Shown here in pieces: positions 45,531 to 57,021 of a DNA stretch of 64,000 nucleotides. The notes under the pieces are model-generated. The model ran no database searches. It was given only the letters and a program-made list of their open reading frames with translations, and was not told the DNA's origin. The position numbers were made by a program, and so were the translations under genes. The stretch's first letter is position 1, and the number at the start of each line of letters is the position of its first letter. Source of the DNA: Neoscytalidium dimidiatum (lineage: Eukaryota; Ascomycota; Dothideomycetes; Botryosphaeriales; Botryosphaeriaceae); contig CM074701.1 in the NCBI GenBank assembly GCA_037367355.1, positions 496,001 to 560,000 of the forward strand, given 5' to 3'.

Positions 45531-47001
45531 ATGCTTTCTTTCTTCTCGCGTCTCGCCGTCAGCCTGGGTGCTGCGGCGCTGGTGAGCGCAGCACCTGCCT
45601 CAATGGGCTCCCGTATTGAACGCAGAGGTATGTCGTCACCAGTCCCACCTTGAAACAACACTTCAAACCTTGGAGCAGGGATGCTGATGTCGGAGCCGCT
45701 ACAGCCATCTCGCAGGACTTGTTCGATACCTTCTCTCTAATGGAGCAGTACGCCGCTGCCGCGTACTGCCCTGACAACAACGACTCGCCTGACACCAAGC
45801 TGACCTGCGCCACGGAGAATTGCCCATTGGTCGAGTCCGCCAACACCACCACCGTTAGTGAATTCGAGAAGTGAGTTCAATCTCCCCCTTTCTTTTCACG
45901 TCTACTCGCTTGTGTGCTTTCATTGTTTCATTGTTTGGCACTGCGCTCTGCCGCTGTTTCGTCTCCTATCTTTCTCGCGTGCCTTTGCCTCTTTTAACTG
46001 TCTCTACATATATTCGGCCATACTTGTAGTGCTTTAGATACCAACGATCGGCTCTTGCCGAGCATACTGAATCGTGGTTGTCAAAGCTCTCTGCTTCACT
46101 TCATGATCACCCACTCCCCTGTGTCATAGCTCTCGCGTTTCCAATTCACGTCAATTAGACGAAAGCTTGAGACCGTTGATCGACGCCATCTCAAGACACT
46201 CTATGTTTGCTCGTCCCGAAATCTGACACGATCATATTCGCACACTCCTCATATCGAAGAATCACGGACGCATCTTCCGCGACTAACATTAGACATAGCT
46301 CCCTCCTCACCGATGTCACCGGTTTCGTCGCAACGGACAGCACGAACAACCTAATTGTCGTCTCCTTCCGTGGCTCGGGCTCCGTTCGCAATTACCTGAC
46401 CGACATCTCATTCCCGGTGGTCGACGCGTCGGACGTGTGCGACGGCTGCAAGGCCTTCGGCGGCTTCTGGACCGCCTGGACCGAGGCGCGTGACGGCGTG
46501 CTCGCCGCCGTCAAGGAGGCCGCCGACGCGAACCCGGCCTACAAGATCGTCTCCGTCGGCCACAGCCTCGGCGGCGCCGTCGCCGTCTTCGCGGCTGCCC
46601 AGCTGCGCAACAAGGGCTACGCCGTCGAGCTGTACACGTTCGGCCAGCCGCGCATCGGGACGAGCAAGATTAGCAGTTACATCACGAATCAGGGGAGCAA
46701 CTTCCGCATCACGCATAAGAAGGATCCCGTGCCGAAGCTGCCACCGGTCTTGCTGGGATTCGTGCACGTTAGCCCTGAGTACTATATCGATGTCGATACG
46801 AACAAGGAGGTGACGACGGATAGTATCGAAGGGCCATTGGAAGGCAGTGTGAACTGGAAGGGAAATACGGGGGATCTGTCGGTGGATTTCGATGCGCATG
46901 GATGGTATTTCAACAATGTGAGTAGCTGCAGGCCGGATGTGTTTGAGTTCAGAAAGAGAGAGGTATACAGGGGGACCATCATGCTGGACACGAAGGCATA
47001 A
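45531..47001 (+). CDS. secreted class 3 lipase (alpha/beta hydrolase)
   Basis: Three exons (45531-45627, 45705-45870, 46299-47001) encode 321 aa. A signal peptide (LAVSLGAAALVSAAPAS) is followed by a short basic pro-like stretch and the lipase_3 domain. The catalytic triad is visible: Ser177 in SVGHSLGGAV, Asp230 in HKKDPVPKLPP and His288 in DAHGWYF. The first strands read LTDVTGFVATDSTNNLIVVSFRGS. Four or more cysteines can form disulfides. The family includes Rhizomucor-type lipases and feruloyl esterases; the substrate cannot be told. The second intron is 428 nt, unusually long here, and its border (AA|C) restores the family sequence EFENSLLTDVTGF. It lies head-to-tail with the secreted protease next to it. 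Confidence 0.9.
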
Positions 47002-47816
47002 AGGGAAGATTGTGATGGAAGAGGAGCCCCAGGATTAATAATTGACATCATGTGGCCAACAAACCACGGAGCAATATGAAGAAAGTAAAAGGAAAACCTA
47101 GGAAAATAAAATAATTTCTGATTAGGTGGTGAGAGAGTTGAGAAGTGAGAAATTGCCGGCTTATCTACAGAGGACATTGGACAACTGGAAGAAGGCATTC
47201 ATTAGCTGAAGTAACGCAACTCGTAAGTATTGACTATTGAGTTATCTGAAGCATTACCAGCTGATCAGTTCCTCGCAGCAGGTAATACTGATAAACGGCG
47301 GTAATGTGAATGTTCCGAGAACCGGATCGCCAATCGCACCCTTGCCTATTCGCCATTACCCCTGCAGCCCAGCTCGTACCTTGCATCACTTTCAACTCGT
47401 CCAATACTCTTCGCATATTTATTCCAACGATTTCCCGGGTCTAATGGCGAGCATAGCCTCATTTCCACTCTTTTGGGGTGCAGTTTCCCGCCCTCGTGTA
47501 CTCTGGCGGGTCATCACGCTATACATGCCTTTGCCGCCTTCCTATTTAAGCACTCTTGGTCCGCCCGGCAACATGCTTGGCTCCTGTCTACACTTCGTAT
47601 ACTTATCAACCACCTAAACCTCTTCCGCGCTTTCGCACTGCTCAACCCCTGGCAACACCGCCTGACATCCTAGGTCAACACTCAATAGCGCAATAGCGGT
47701 GTATCCATCCATTCCCCCACAATGCCTCCGCATATAAGCCTCCCTTCGCCCCCGACGGAGGTGCAGCATTGGTCCTTGCAATCAGCACCTTATTCACCTT
47801 CAGCACACGCTGCACG
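47002..47816. promoter_or_regulatory. spacer with subtilase promoter
   Basis: 815 bp between the lipase and the subtilase. TATTTAAG at 47543-47550 is the most TATA-like site, 267 bp before the subtilase start. A 126-aa open frame has no family likeness. Confidence 0.45.
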
Positions 47817-49434
47817 ATGAGAGCCACCCTCGCCTTCCTCCTCGCAGTGACCGTCGCCGCGGCGCCCTCACCCCTCCTTCGCCGTCAGAACACAAAGGAG
47901 TACGACATCCTCACAGCCCCGGATGCCGACGTCGCCGCGCTGTTGGAGAAGCTCGGGCTCTCTGCTGCTAACGACGGTGTCTTTGCGACTTTCGACAACA
48001 CTCGTTTCCGCGGCTTCTCCGGCGCCATCACCGAGGAGGAGGTGGAGACGCTGAGGGCCGCCGAAGGTGTGTTGAGCGTGAACGAAGCAGCAGAAATCTT
48101 GCCAGCGGCGAGCAGGAACGATGCAACGTGGGGTCTACAGAGGATCAGTCAAGAGGGGAGGGTTGATGTGGTGGGATCGGTGAAGGGGAGAAGGTGAGTG
48201 CTCCTTGCGTCTTTATTTATTTTCCATCTTGTTCCCCTGGTATTTGATGAGTACTTGGAAGAGTCAGTAGAGTCCTCTACGGGAAACATCTTCTGCGAGT
48301 GGGGGGAAAATGAAAGTATTCGATTGTTACCGTTGAACTTGCTACTGACTATTCCTTCCAGCTATACCTACTCGTGGAACGACACCTCAACGTTGGGTGC
48401 AGGAGTTGACATCTATGTAATGGACTCTGGAATCTATCTAGAACACAACGAATTTGCCGGGCGCGCTGTTCTAGGCTACACGTACTATCCAGACTTCCCG
48501 GGTGACGTCTTTGGCCATGGTCTGACACCCTAGCAAAACCATTAGCGCTTTGACGGTGATATTGACTCTCATTTTAGGAAGCCACTGCGCTGGTAGCGCC
48601 GCCGGAGAGACTGTCGGTGTAGCCACCAACGCAAACCTCATCGACGTGAAAGTCATCTCCGACGAAGGCACCGGCTCGTCCTCAGGAGTGCGTTCTGGCC
48701 CTTTCCCTTGATATCCCCCGAAAGACCATCAGATTCGAAGCTGACATGCATAACCAACAGTTTTTCGCTGGCATCGACTGGGTTCTCTCCCGACACGCCA
48801 ACCGTTCAACCGAGCCCGACTTCGTCGCCTCCATCGTCTCCATGTCCATCTCCTTCAGCGGTGTCTTCGCAAACGTCGACGCAGCCGTTCAGGAGCTGCC
48901 CGCCGCTGGGATCCACGTCTCCGTAAGCCCCCTTTCCCCTCGACCCTTATCCAATTCTCCAACCCCCTGCAACCCTCCGTTTGCATCATGATGCGAAAGC
49001 GCAACGCTCGTCACTAACACCCCGACCAGATCGCCGCCGGCAACACTTACGACGACGCGTGCACGCACTCGCCGGCCAGCCTGGGCGGGCCCGGCTCCGA
49101 CGTGCTCGTCGTCGGCGCCAGCAACATCAACGACACCCTGCTGTGGTTCAGCTCGAGCGGGCCCTGCGTCGACGTCTACGCGCCGGGCACGGACGTCGTG
49201 TCTGCGGCCGTCTCGGCGCCCGACGCGTACGTCGCCGACAGCGGGACAAGCATGGCGGCGCCGCACGTGTCGGGCTTGCTGGCGTATTTCATCGGCGATG
49301 ATGGGTCGTTGGCGACGGATCCGGTGGCGGCGAAGGCGAAGGTCGTCGGAACGTCGAGGAGCGGGGTGCTTGGGCCCAATGCGAATTTTGTGGAGGGTGG
49401 GGAGGTGCTTTTGGTGGGGAATGCGGTTGTGTAG
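47817..49434 (+). CDS. secreted subtilisin-like serine protease (S8A, proteinase K type)
   Basis: Five exons (47817-48193, 48362-48519, 48578-48687, 48761-48922, 49030-49434) encode 403 aa. A signal peptide (ATLAFLLAVTVAAAPS) precedes an I9 propeptide inhibitor domain (about 25-105). The catalytic Asp147 is in YVMDSGIY, His178 in FGHGSHCAG (crossing an exon join), Ser343 in GTSMAAPHVSG, and the oxyanion Asn274 in AAGNTYDDAC. The Cys residues next to the His and the Asn fit proteinase K-like enzymes. It breaks down proteins outside the cell; relatives in insect or plant pathogens degrade cuticle or host proteins. All introns are GT-AG with matched phases. Confidence 0.93.
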
Positions 49435-51416
49435 GGGCTCCGGGGGAGAGGGAAGGTGGGGATAGGTGGGGTTTCGTGGGATACTGACGGGCATTGAAGT
49501 CTGGTTGTGTGGATATAATGGCTATGAGGAACAAACATTTGATTTTTAGTTGACGACGATGAACTGTGTCTCCATTCTTTCACATGCTATCCTTGCCAAT
49601 GCAAGTATCCGATTAACGAGTTTTTGGATTGTGTCTACATATGATAGAGAATTTTTACCTCCACCACCCAAGGATACTAGATTCCCAGCACGTAAATAGC
49701 TGTTTCTCTTCAGAGGTACTCACCTGATTCAGCAGCGGCGGGAGAAACGCCCTCGATCTCGCCGTGGCGGTGGCAGGGTCCTATCACGATGGTTGCGCTC
49801 ATTGAACGGCGTCTCTCGTGCTCCTGGTCGCCCTCCGAGACCGCATCATCTATAATTTCATCGAAAACACGTGAGATCCAGCTACCGTAGGAGGACTGCT
49901 GCTTAGGCAGCCACTTATCAATTCGAGACATTCTGCAATAAGGTCCGTGAGCGGTATTTACAACCTGGCCGACAGACTGAAAAGGCTAGTTAAGATGCGG
50001 ATATAGAGGGTCCATGGTTGTTGGTTTGCGGTTTGTTCTTCTGACGTAAAGAATCTGTTACCAAGTAGTATCACCAACACTCACACATGTCTATAGATCT
50101 CCAAGATCGTTTTGCTTTTGTGATCAGCCTACAATCCCTCGACATCATCAGCTGGGCAGACGCGCCCACCGATGGCTTTCCATTCTTGCCTTTGCTTTTT
50201 CCCTATCCATGTTCCCATTTGCTTGGCCACCATCTCCAAAGCTGCTTCTCATGCCAACAGCGGGGCAGCCGCGTTGAATGATTACTACACAGGATATTTA
50301 TCAGCTCAGCATCAGTCAGACATTTGACTACCCGCTGTCTTCCTCCGAATCATCCTGTCATCAACTCACAGATTTTCATCCTCACGCATTGGATATTCAT
50401 GTATCTGGCTTCTGCCTAGCGTCACATATAACGCGTACAGCTACAACCTCGATTTGCCTCCGTAGCATGATACCTCCATTTGTATTTTGTTCTCCAAGGG
50501 CCTCCGTCTCTAGTGGGATTCCTGAGCTAATGCACTTGAGCCACGCATGAAAGAAATCCAGTTTTGTAGGGGCTGCAGCGCGCTACAACATCAGTAGAAG
50601 AACATGTACTGCTTTACTCTGGGCACTAGTATATCGCGGAATTCACACTGAAGGTATGAGAAGCTCACAAATAGCAATGTCAATACAAAGTCGGTCGGGT
50701 CCCTTTCTAGAAGCCTGCCGCCTGGAGGCGATCAGCCAGTGCCAATTTTCGGCATCCCAGCTTAGGGTCTGTATGAGGTCAGCTGGCCTGTGTTCATCGC
50801 TTGATGACTACCAAATAACATTAAAAGGTAAATTTTCTACAAAACAGCGCATCCATCATCAGACAGGCCAATTGTGGAATGGCTGTAGATCGGGATTGCA
50901 TTTTACGTAGTAATCCGACGTGAACGAGGCTAAGCGAATCGGATAAAGAAGCGGTACGATGGGATCCGAATCGGCAGCCGACTCCGTCTCGCAAAGTATT
51001 GTGGATAGCTTAAACGGGAATCTAGTACTTTCTAGCTTGATAGCTGTCAGTATTCTTATATCCTAGACTCTATGTCTATCGGATGAAAGTGTTACGAACA
51101 TCCAGCCGGGCAGACTCAGTGGCAATATTGTTACTTCACCGAGAGAAACCGGGACAAGAAATATCTACCGCTCAACAAGTCGTCTTTCAGGAGCATAGTC
51201 ACATTCATAGCGAGAGCGAGCGAGAAGTGCCGGTCCATTTTAGAAGCGGGGCCATGCTCTCATGCTAATGGACTATTCCGCCGGTCAAGGTGGCGCATGG
51301 TGTTTCCATACCCTCCGGCGGCTTAGCGGCTGCAAGCGGCGCCAGCGTCGTAAACTCCCGCTCGGTCTCGTCCACGGCTCGTAAAAACAACAAACCTTAT
51401 CCCACGTACGCAACTT
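49435..51416. other. intergenic, possible small gene at 49710-49931
   Basis: Nearly 2 kb without a clear gene. A minus-strand frame of 73 aa (49931-49710; MSRIDKWLPKQQSSYGSWI) begins well and ends with GTGAGTACC, a good intron donor, so it may be the first exon of a short gene. I could not find a convincing second exon or a family. The rest shows nothing. Confidence 0.4.
49710..49931 (-). CDS. possible small hypothetical protein
   Basis: Open frame of 73 aa with a polar composition (acidic IIDDAVSEGDQEHE, then ATIVIGPCHRHGEIEGVSP). No family recognised. A donor-like GTGAGT lies just before the stop, so the true product may be longer. Codon use and length do not prove that it is a gene. Confidence 0.25.
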   Translation of the reverse strand: MSRIDKWLPKQQSSYGSWISRVFDEIIDDAVSEGDQEHERRRSMSATIVIGPCHRHGEIEGVSPAAAESGEYL

Positions 51417-52699
51417 ATGGACCAGCCGGGTAGAATTAGGAGGTACCACCGCAAAACAACGACTGGATGCTTGACCTGCAAGCAGCGTAGGGTCAAGGTA
51501 CGCCTATGGAAACCGGACTAGCGAATGTGGCTTGTCCAAGTTGACGCGGGCAGTGCGATGAGACGCGGCCAGCTTGCCTGAAGTGTAGCAGATTACTTCT
51601 GCCATGTCGATACGCCAACGCCCCGTTCTCCAACGCAGCGGAGCGGAGCGTGCCTGTCAGTCTTAGTGTAAGGCAGCATGCATTCCAACGGCCGATGTTC
51701 ACCATCTGCTGACCCCTGTACGAACAGGACTTTAGCACGATTCAGCCCGAGAACTTGGAGTTGCTGTTTCACTTCATCACCGTAACGTCTGCCACCGTGA
51801 CTGGTGGAGACAAGCGGAATGCAAAGGTCGTGGAAGCTGAGGTTCCTCGGCTCGCCGTCTGCGAAGACTTTCTGATGCATGCAGTCCTGGCCACGTCCGC
51901 CCTGCACATGGCTTCGTGCCAGCAGGAGATGCACGCCCACTCCCTCGTCTTGCGCGCTGTCAAGCATCACAACATCGGCATCCGCAGGTCTGCCAGCATG
52001 ATGCCATTGCTTAACGAGAGCAACTGCACCACTCTGTACTGCTTTGCCTTCCTGACCGCCGTCCTCTCCCTCGCTCTGGTGCGCTACACGCCCCGCGAGC
52101 CCAGCTCGAGCCCAAGCCAGTGCCCGCGGTGGTGCCTGTTCGACTGGCTGAACCACGTTCGCGGTGTTGGCACAATCATTATTCATGCTCGCCCATGGCT
52201 GGCCAACTCAGCCTTAGCACTCATGATCAGCTACAACCCTAACGCTATCGTCTCTGTCCCCGCTCCCCCGCCAAGCTCCACCGACCTTCCCTTATTAGAG
52301 CTATCATACTCCGGAGAGCAGCAGCTAAGGTCCCTGCGGCATTTCTTTGTGTATGAGCTTAGCGGTGCGGCGCCGGTTAAGCTCAATATCCTATTAGACG
52401 CGCTAGAAGAGTTGACCAAGAGCTATGTCGCCGCGCACAACCTCGGCTCCACGAGTAGGACCGCCGTGCGAGCCGTCTTCTGCTTCGCTGGGCTGGTGTC
52501 AAGGGACTTTACGGCTCTGCTGCATGGGCGCGACCCCTGCGCGCTGCTCGTGTTCGCCCACTTCGCCGTGCTACTGCAGCGGCTGCGGGGCGTTTGGTGG
52601 CTGAATGGATTGGGAAGGATACTGGTGGAAGAGATTCATGAAAGTCTGGCGCCAGCGTACCAGGAGTACATGAGGTGGCCGGTGGCGGAGGTCCAATAA
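51417..52699 (+). CDS. Zn2Cys6 transcription regulator (sterol-regulator-like)
   Basis: Three exons (51417-51497, 51554-51667, 51728-52699) encode 388 aa. The zinc cluster is complete after splicing: C18, C21, C28, C35, C38 and C45 with spacing C-x2-C-x6-C-x6-C-x2-C-x6-C. The first intron cuts the cluster after VK. A run RRYHRK just before it could be a nuclear signal. After a short linker comes FSTIQPENLELLFHFIT and a helical regulatory domain of the Fungal_trans_2/Upc2-like type (DFLMHAVLATSALHMAS). Such proteins bind DNA in the nucleus and often control a neighbouring pathway. The SDR gene starts 355 bp downstream on the same strand, so control of that block is possible. Confidence 0.88.
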
Positions 52700-53053
52700 A
52701 ACCCATTTGCTACCTATGGTCGTGTGCTTCTCTCCGTCGGGTATGCCCTACCCCAGGCAAATGAGGCCATTGTTGGTGTGCTGCTCGTACCGCCAAAGCT
52801 TCGACCCGAAAACGCCGTCGTACCGCCCACCCGCTATACGAGACTATAGTGTAGGAGACAACGAGCTCTGGGGAAGAACTACATCGAGAAGGCATATTTT
52901 TGTCGCTATATAAGTCAGAGCTGCTTCGTCGTGAGATGATGCGCCTACTGGAATAGTCACGAATCTACTTCCGTTCTCTGCCAAAGTTCTGTCTTCCGTT
53001 CACCTCCTTCCTCTAAGGTCCTCGAAGGTATCTTCAGAGTCCATCACAATAGA
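52700..53053. promoter_or_regulatory. SDR promoter with TATA box
   Basis: 354 bp between the regulator and the SDR gene. TATATAAG at 52907-52914 is about 140 bp before the SDR start codon, a good TATA position. Confidence 0.55.
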
Positions 53054-53984
53054 ATGATGTCCGCTGTCAATGTTGCTGGAAAGGTCATTGCCATCACCGG
53101 CGCTTCGATCGGTGGTATCGGCTTCGCTACCGCAGAGCTCCTGGCCCAGCGAGGTGCAAATCTGTCGCTCGCGGACATCCAAGCGGAGGCGCTAGCCGCC
53201 GCCGTAGATGCAATTCGCACGCGCACCCCAGCTGTCACGGTCATCTCAGCCGTCGTTGACGTCCGCGACCGGGCGCAGGTCGAGGCGTGGATCGCGCGGA
53301 CTAAGGAAGAACTCGGCAGGCCTGATGGCGCTGTTAATGCTGCTGGCACGACTGGCGCATATGGCCTGGTTAAGGATGTCACAGATGAGGCCTGGGACTT
53401 CGCCATGGATGTCAACTGTCGCGGAACGTGAGTAGTTACTCATACCCGACCCTCGTCACTCTCGCCCCTTGCCTCTCTTTGTTGACAAATGCCCTCATCG
53501 ACAGGCTAAACTGCATGAGAGCTCAGCTCTCCATCATGAAAGACGGCGGTGGGGCCCTGGTCAACATCGCAAGCGTCGCCGGCATGATAGGCGCGGCGAC
53601 CGCATCACCGTACGGCACAAGCAAGGCGGCCGTTATCAGCTTGACAAAGTCCGCAGCGAGAGAAAGTGGCGCTCAGAACGTTCGAATCAACGCCATCTGC
53701 CCGTATGTATGTACATACCGCCAAAGTTTTTTTTTTTTTTTTTTTTTTGGCGAGAAACATGCACTGACAAGTGTTCCTCTCTTCTTTCCAGCGGCGTTAT
53801 TGACACCCCGTTGTCTCGCGAGTCCGAAAAGGCCCTAGGGCACCCGCTTCCAACCAAACACCAGTGTCTGGATCGGACGGGAGAGCCGAGGGAAGTTGCG
53901 GCGCTGATTGCATTCCTCCTTAGCGACGATGCTAGCTTTATCACCGGCACGATTATTCCTGTCGATGGAGGCTTTTTAACTTGA
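53054..53984 (+). CDS. short-chain dehydrogenase/reductase (SDR)
   Basis: Three exons (53054-53427, 53505-53702, 53792-53984) encode 254 aa, the classical SDR length. The NAD(P) motif [12 protein letters not shown] is at the N-terminus (TGxxxGxG). NAAGTTG is the NAG-like motif, Ser in VNIASVAGM and Tyr/Lys in [10 protein letters not shown] are catalytic, and INAICPGVIDTP follows the nucleotide pocket. An Asp at the end of beta-2 (LSLADIQ) suggests NAD rather than NADP. The substrate is unknown. A second Met follows the first directly, so the start may be 53057. The second intron (53703-53791) contains 22 T in a row between donor and acceptor. Confidence 0.92.
53727..53748. repeat. T22 homopolymer inside an SDR intron
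   Basis: Twenty-two consecutive T in the second intron of the SDR gene, far longer than a usual polypyrimidine tract. It lies upstream of the real acceptor CTTTCCAG. Confidence 0.8.
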
Positions 53985-54539
53985 ATATAGCTACAAAAGC
54001 TTTGTGATGATACATTTTGAAAGCCGGAGCTTATAGAGGGGTAAATGAAGCAGGCGTGGAGCGCCTTGCTCTAAAAGTATACAGAGCAAATCGTAGTTCT
54101 TCTTTCCATTCCCACCAACAAAAGAGTTTCTGATCCTTACCACTTCCATATAGGTGTTCATAATGTCGTGTCGCGGAGGCCAACCTTCGCAATTATCGCA
54201 GAAGCTCATTTACATATGATTTTGGTCGCTTCTCTGATAGAAGGCTTCTGGAGAGGGATAGTTGGATGGATATGCGGCGTCCACACACTGCTCGAAGAGA
54301 GCCTTCCTCCCTGCCTAACCCTGCCTAACCTATATATGCTCCTTTTAGTACTGCCTCAATCATTCTAGCTGTATACTGGGGAAAGGCTAATTGCAGCGCG
54401 ATAGAAAGAGAGGTCTTATCGGTTCAGTCGTAAGGCTCGTTAAGCCTACCAGCCAATAGGAAAAACCCCACATGGCAAAGCGTTAAAGCAGCCGCCCCGC
54501 ACGCCACCTTGTTCTCCATCTTCCATTCACGAATACGAC
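53985..54539. other. intergenic, no gene seen
   Basis: Holds the 3' flank of the SDR gene and the promoter of the next regulator. Confidence 0.5.
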
Positions 54540-56604
54540 ATGTCAGCTCTTCCAGGCAACACTTTCCGTTCTTTGGAAGCGTCATATGCATGTTCCCAAT
54601 GCGGCAAGGCGTATACACGAAGCAGTCACCTCCGTCGCCATCAACTCACTCGTATGTACAGCCACTGTTTGCTGCGCCGCACAGCCATGGGCTCACAATT
54701 ATCCAGATACAAAGGACCCGCAGCATGCATGCAGCTTCTGCGGCAAAGCCTTCGTCAAAGCGTACGCTACATTTTGCCCCAATCGCAGATTGCCGAGCAT
54801 ACTGAGTTCATCAGAGATGTCGCCCGCCGCCATTCCTTAAAATGCGCAGCCAGAGAAGGTCAGCCACCTCCCCCAATGCGAAAAAGAGGAAGGAAGCGTC
54901 ATTCTTGTGAACGATGTGTTCGAAGAAGATTCTCCTGCGACGCGAATACACCATGCTCCAATTGCGCATTTGGTGGCCATCAATGCCTTTATCCTGGCAA
55001 TCATCCCTTCCCGCCTACTGAAAGTTCGGCTTCACCAAGTCGACAAGACAGGATCGATGATCCTATAGATGCAGGGTTTCTTAGAAGCTTCACAGACCTC
55101 AGCCTATCCGGTCCGATAGGGACCATCACTGTTGAATCAGCTGAGCTGTATAGTAGACCCCATACTACCTCAAGCGCAACGATGCCGCAAGGTTTGGGCG
55201 ATGGAATAAGTGCAGCTATTGCGCCATCCTCCGAGCCCAGCGACTTCTTCTGCAGCCTCTTTCCCCGGACTGAATGACGACGGCCTTTCCGATCATAATA
55301 TTCTTTCGCCCCATTACGAGACGCTTTCCATTTTCCATGCACGTATGAACGATATCATACATCTCTTGGCCTTCACCCACGAAAGAGCACAGCTACCAGG
55401 AGATTTTGCCATGGACTTGGCGCGTACAGTCTTCACTGTTTCCAACCTCGAAGGCTTTTCCTGGGCATTTTTCTACCACATCTACCCCACCTGTCCTATG
55501 ATACATCGACCGACCTTTCACCTGGAGAACGCTTCTTCACCGCTTCTACTTGCAATTTTTTTTTGGCTGGTGCATTGGCATCTGCTCCATGTGACGACGC
55601 TCTATCTACAAAGCGGTTTTTCGCGGTTGCTGAAGAGTACATCTTCAGCCATAAGATCTTTGAGAAACGCGAGGTTGACCCCGGAAACGATGGTGTCGAG
55701 GCCCTAATGGCTGCGTTTCTCATGACCCAAATCGGGGCCAATACGGGTGATACGGAGATGCGACTGAGGGTGTTTACGCAGCGCCATCCGAAGTTCGTAG
55801 AGGCCGCGAAAACATCTGGCTTGCTTTCTATTAAGCACAACATATCGTTGCATCTTGCAAGAAAACCGGATTGGGAAAACTTTATATCAAACGAAGTCCG
55901 AATCAGGTGAGACTCTGCAAAACGATTCATGCACTCATGCCCTCCAGTTTTCACTAAGGCATAAGGATAAGGCTCGCAACTTTCGTCTACCTCGCCGACT
56001 GCCATCTAAACATTTGCTTCAACTATCCGCCGTCATTAACAGCCTCGGACATGACTGGAGATCTTCCGTGCAACAAGGATGTTTTCGACACCGAGACATC
56101 TGCGGATTTCGAAGTGCTTGCCCCCCTGAATCATGAAGGCCAGCGGCCACCTTGTCTGCGTGATCTCCTAATCTGTTTGAGGCAGGAATCTCTGTGGGAT
56201 TCGCGATGTATACCATATGAGGCAGTCTCTATCCTTCATCTACTGATGGCGGTTTCCGGTTGGTGGTAAGATATTTTAGTCTTTGCATCTTGCTAACATC
56301 ATCCAAGCTTTATGTACGGACAGCTTTCAAACTCGTGTACGCTCGACTGGACGTAAAACACCTCAACGTAATATTCGATATGTCACATCGGTGGAAAACC
56401 CTCTGGGACAGGGCAACTCAGGGAGACAAAGACGAGAAGCGCAGCTATAATTGCTTTATTGGCCATGCTGACGAACTTTGGTGGCTGTTAAGAGCAGTTA
56501 TCAAGCAGTTTCGGGGAGGCATCTCTAATGACCCTTATGTGAAAGGCACTGCTACAGATTCTTTCGACAACTTCAATAGCTTCCTTAATCGGTTCCAGAA
56601 GTAA
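54540..56604 (+). pseudogene. C2H2 plus Zn2Cys6 transcription factor with a frameshift
   Basis: Exons are inferred at 54540-54651, 54707-54761, 54815-55191, 55241-55907, about 55982-56258 and about 56324-56604. The head has one C2H2 finger (C18, C21, H34, H38), a C2HC finger (C46, C49, H62, C66) and a Zn2Cys6 cluster (C87, C90, C97, C103, C106, C113). The rest resembles the Fungal_trans regulatory domain (FYHIYPTCPMIHRPTFH; AEEYIFSHKIFEKREV). Inside exon 4, the T9 run at 55556-55564 leaves the reading frame one base out: upstream is in one frame, and the family-like LAGALASAP onward is in another. So the gene is broken, or the run holds a sequencing error, or it slips. The 55.2 kb intron (49 nt) and the last intron have alternative borders. 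Confidence 0.7.
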
Positions 56605-57021
56605 ATACTCAATGGTCTGAAGTGCCTTTTCCAACTTTCAGGTGAAGCGGGAATTCATCAAGCAACAGAGGATAGAAAGACAACCCCCTCAGTTCATCGA
56701 GCCCCTCAAACTGACGTCACCGCACATGTAGTCTCCCGACTCCACCTTTAGGTTCTCCGCACAAACCAAAGTATCTTTGGCATAAACACGACGAAAAGCT
56801 GCGAATAAAATTTCAAATGATACTGGAAAATTAGTTCAGTTACCCGAATACTGCAAGGAGAAAGAACAAGGGCCTAATTGCGTCTCTGCGCAACGTTGTT
56901 TGGTTATCTATTAAAGCTTAATGCCACCCTCAAGGCATACCTCCGATCACCAGAGCTACACCTCCCAGTTGTCATTAAGTTGAATAGCCATCTCTAACAA
57001 AACTGGTCTCAAACCATAGTT
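56605..57021. other. intergenic, no gene seen
   Basis: Spacer between the C2H2/Zn2Cys6 regulator and the lyase gene; includes the lyase promoter. Confidence 0.5.
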
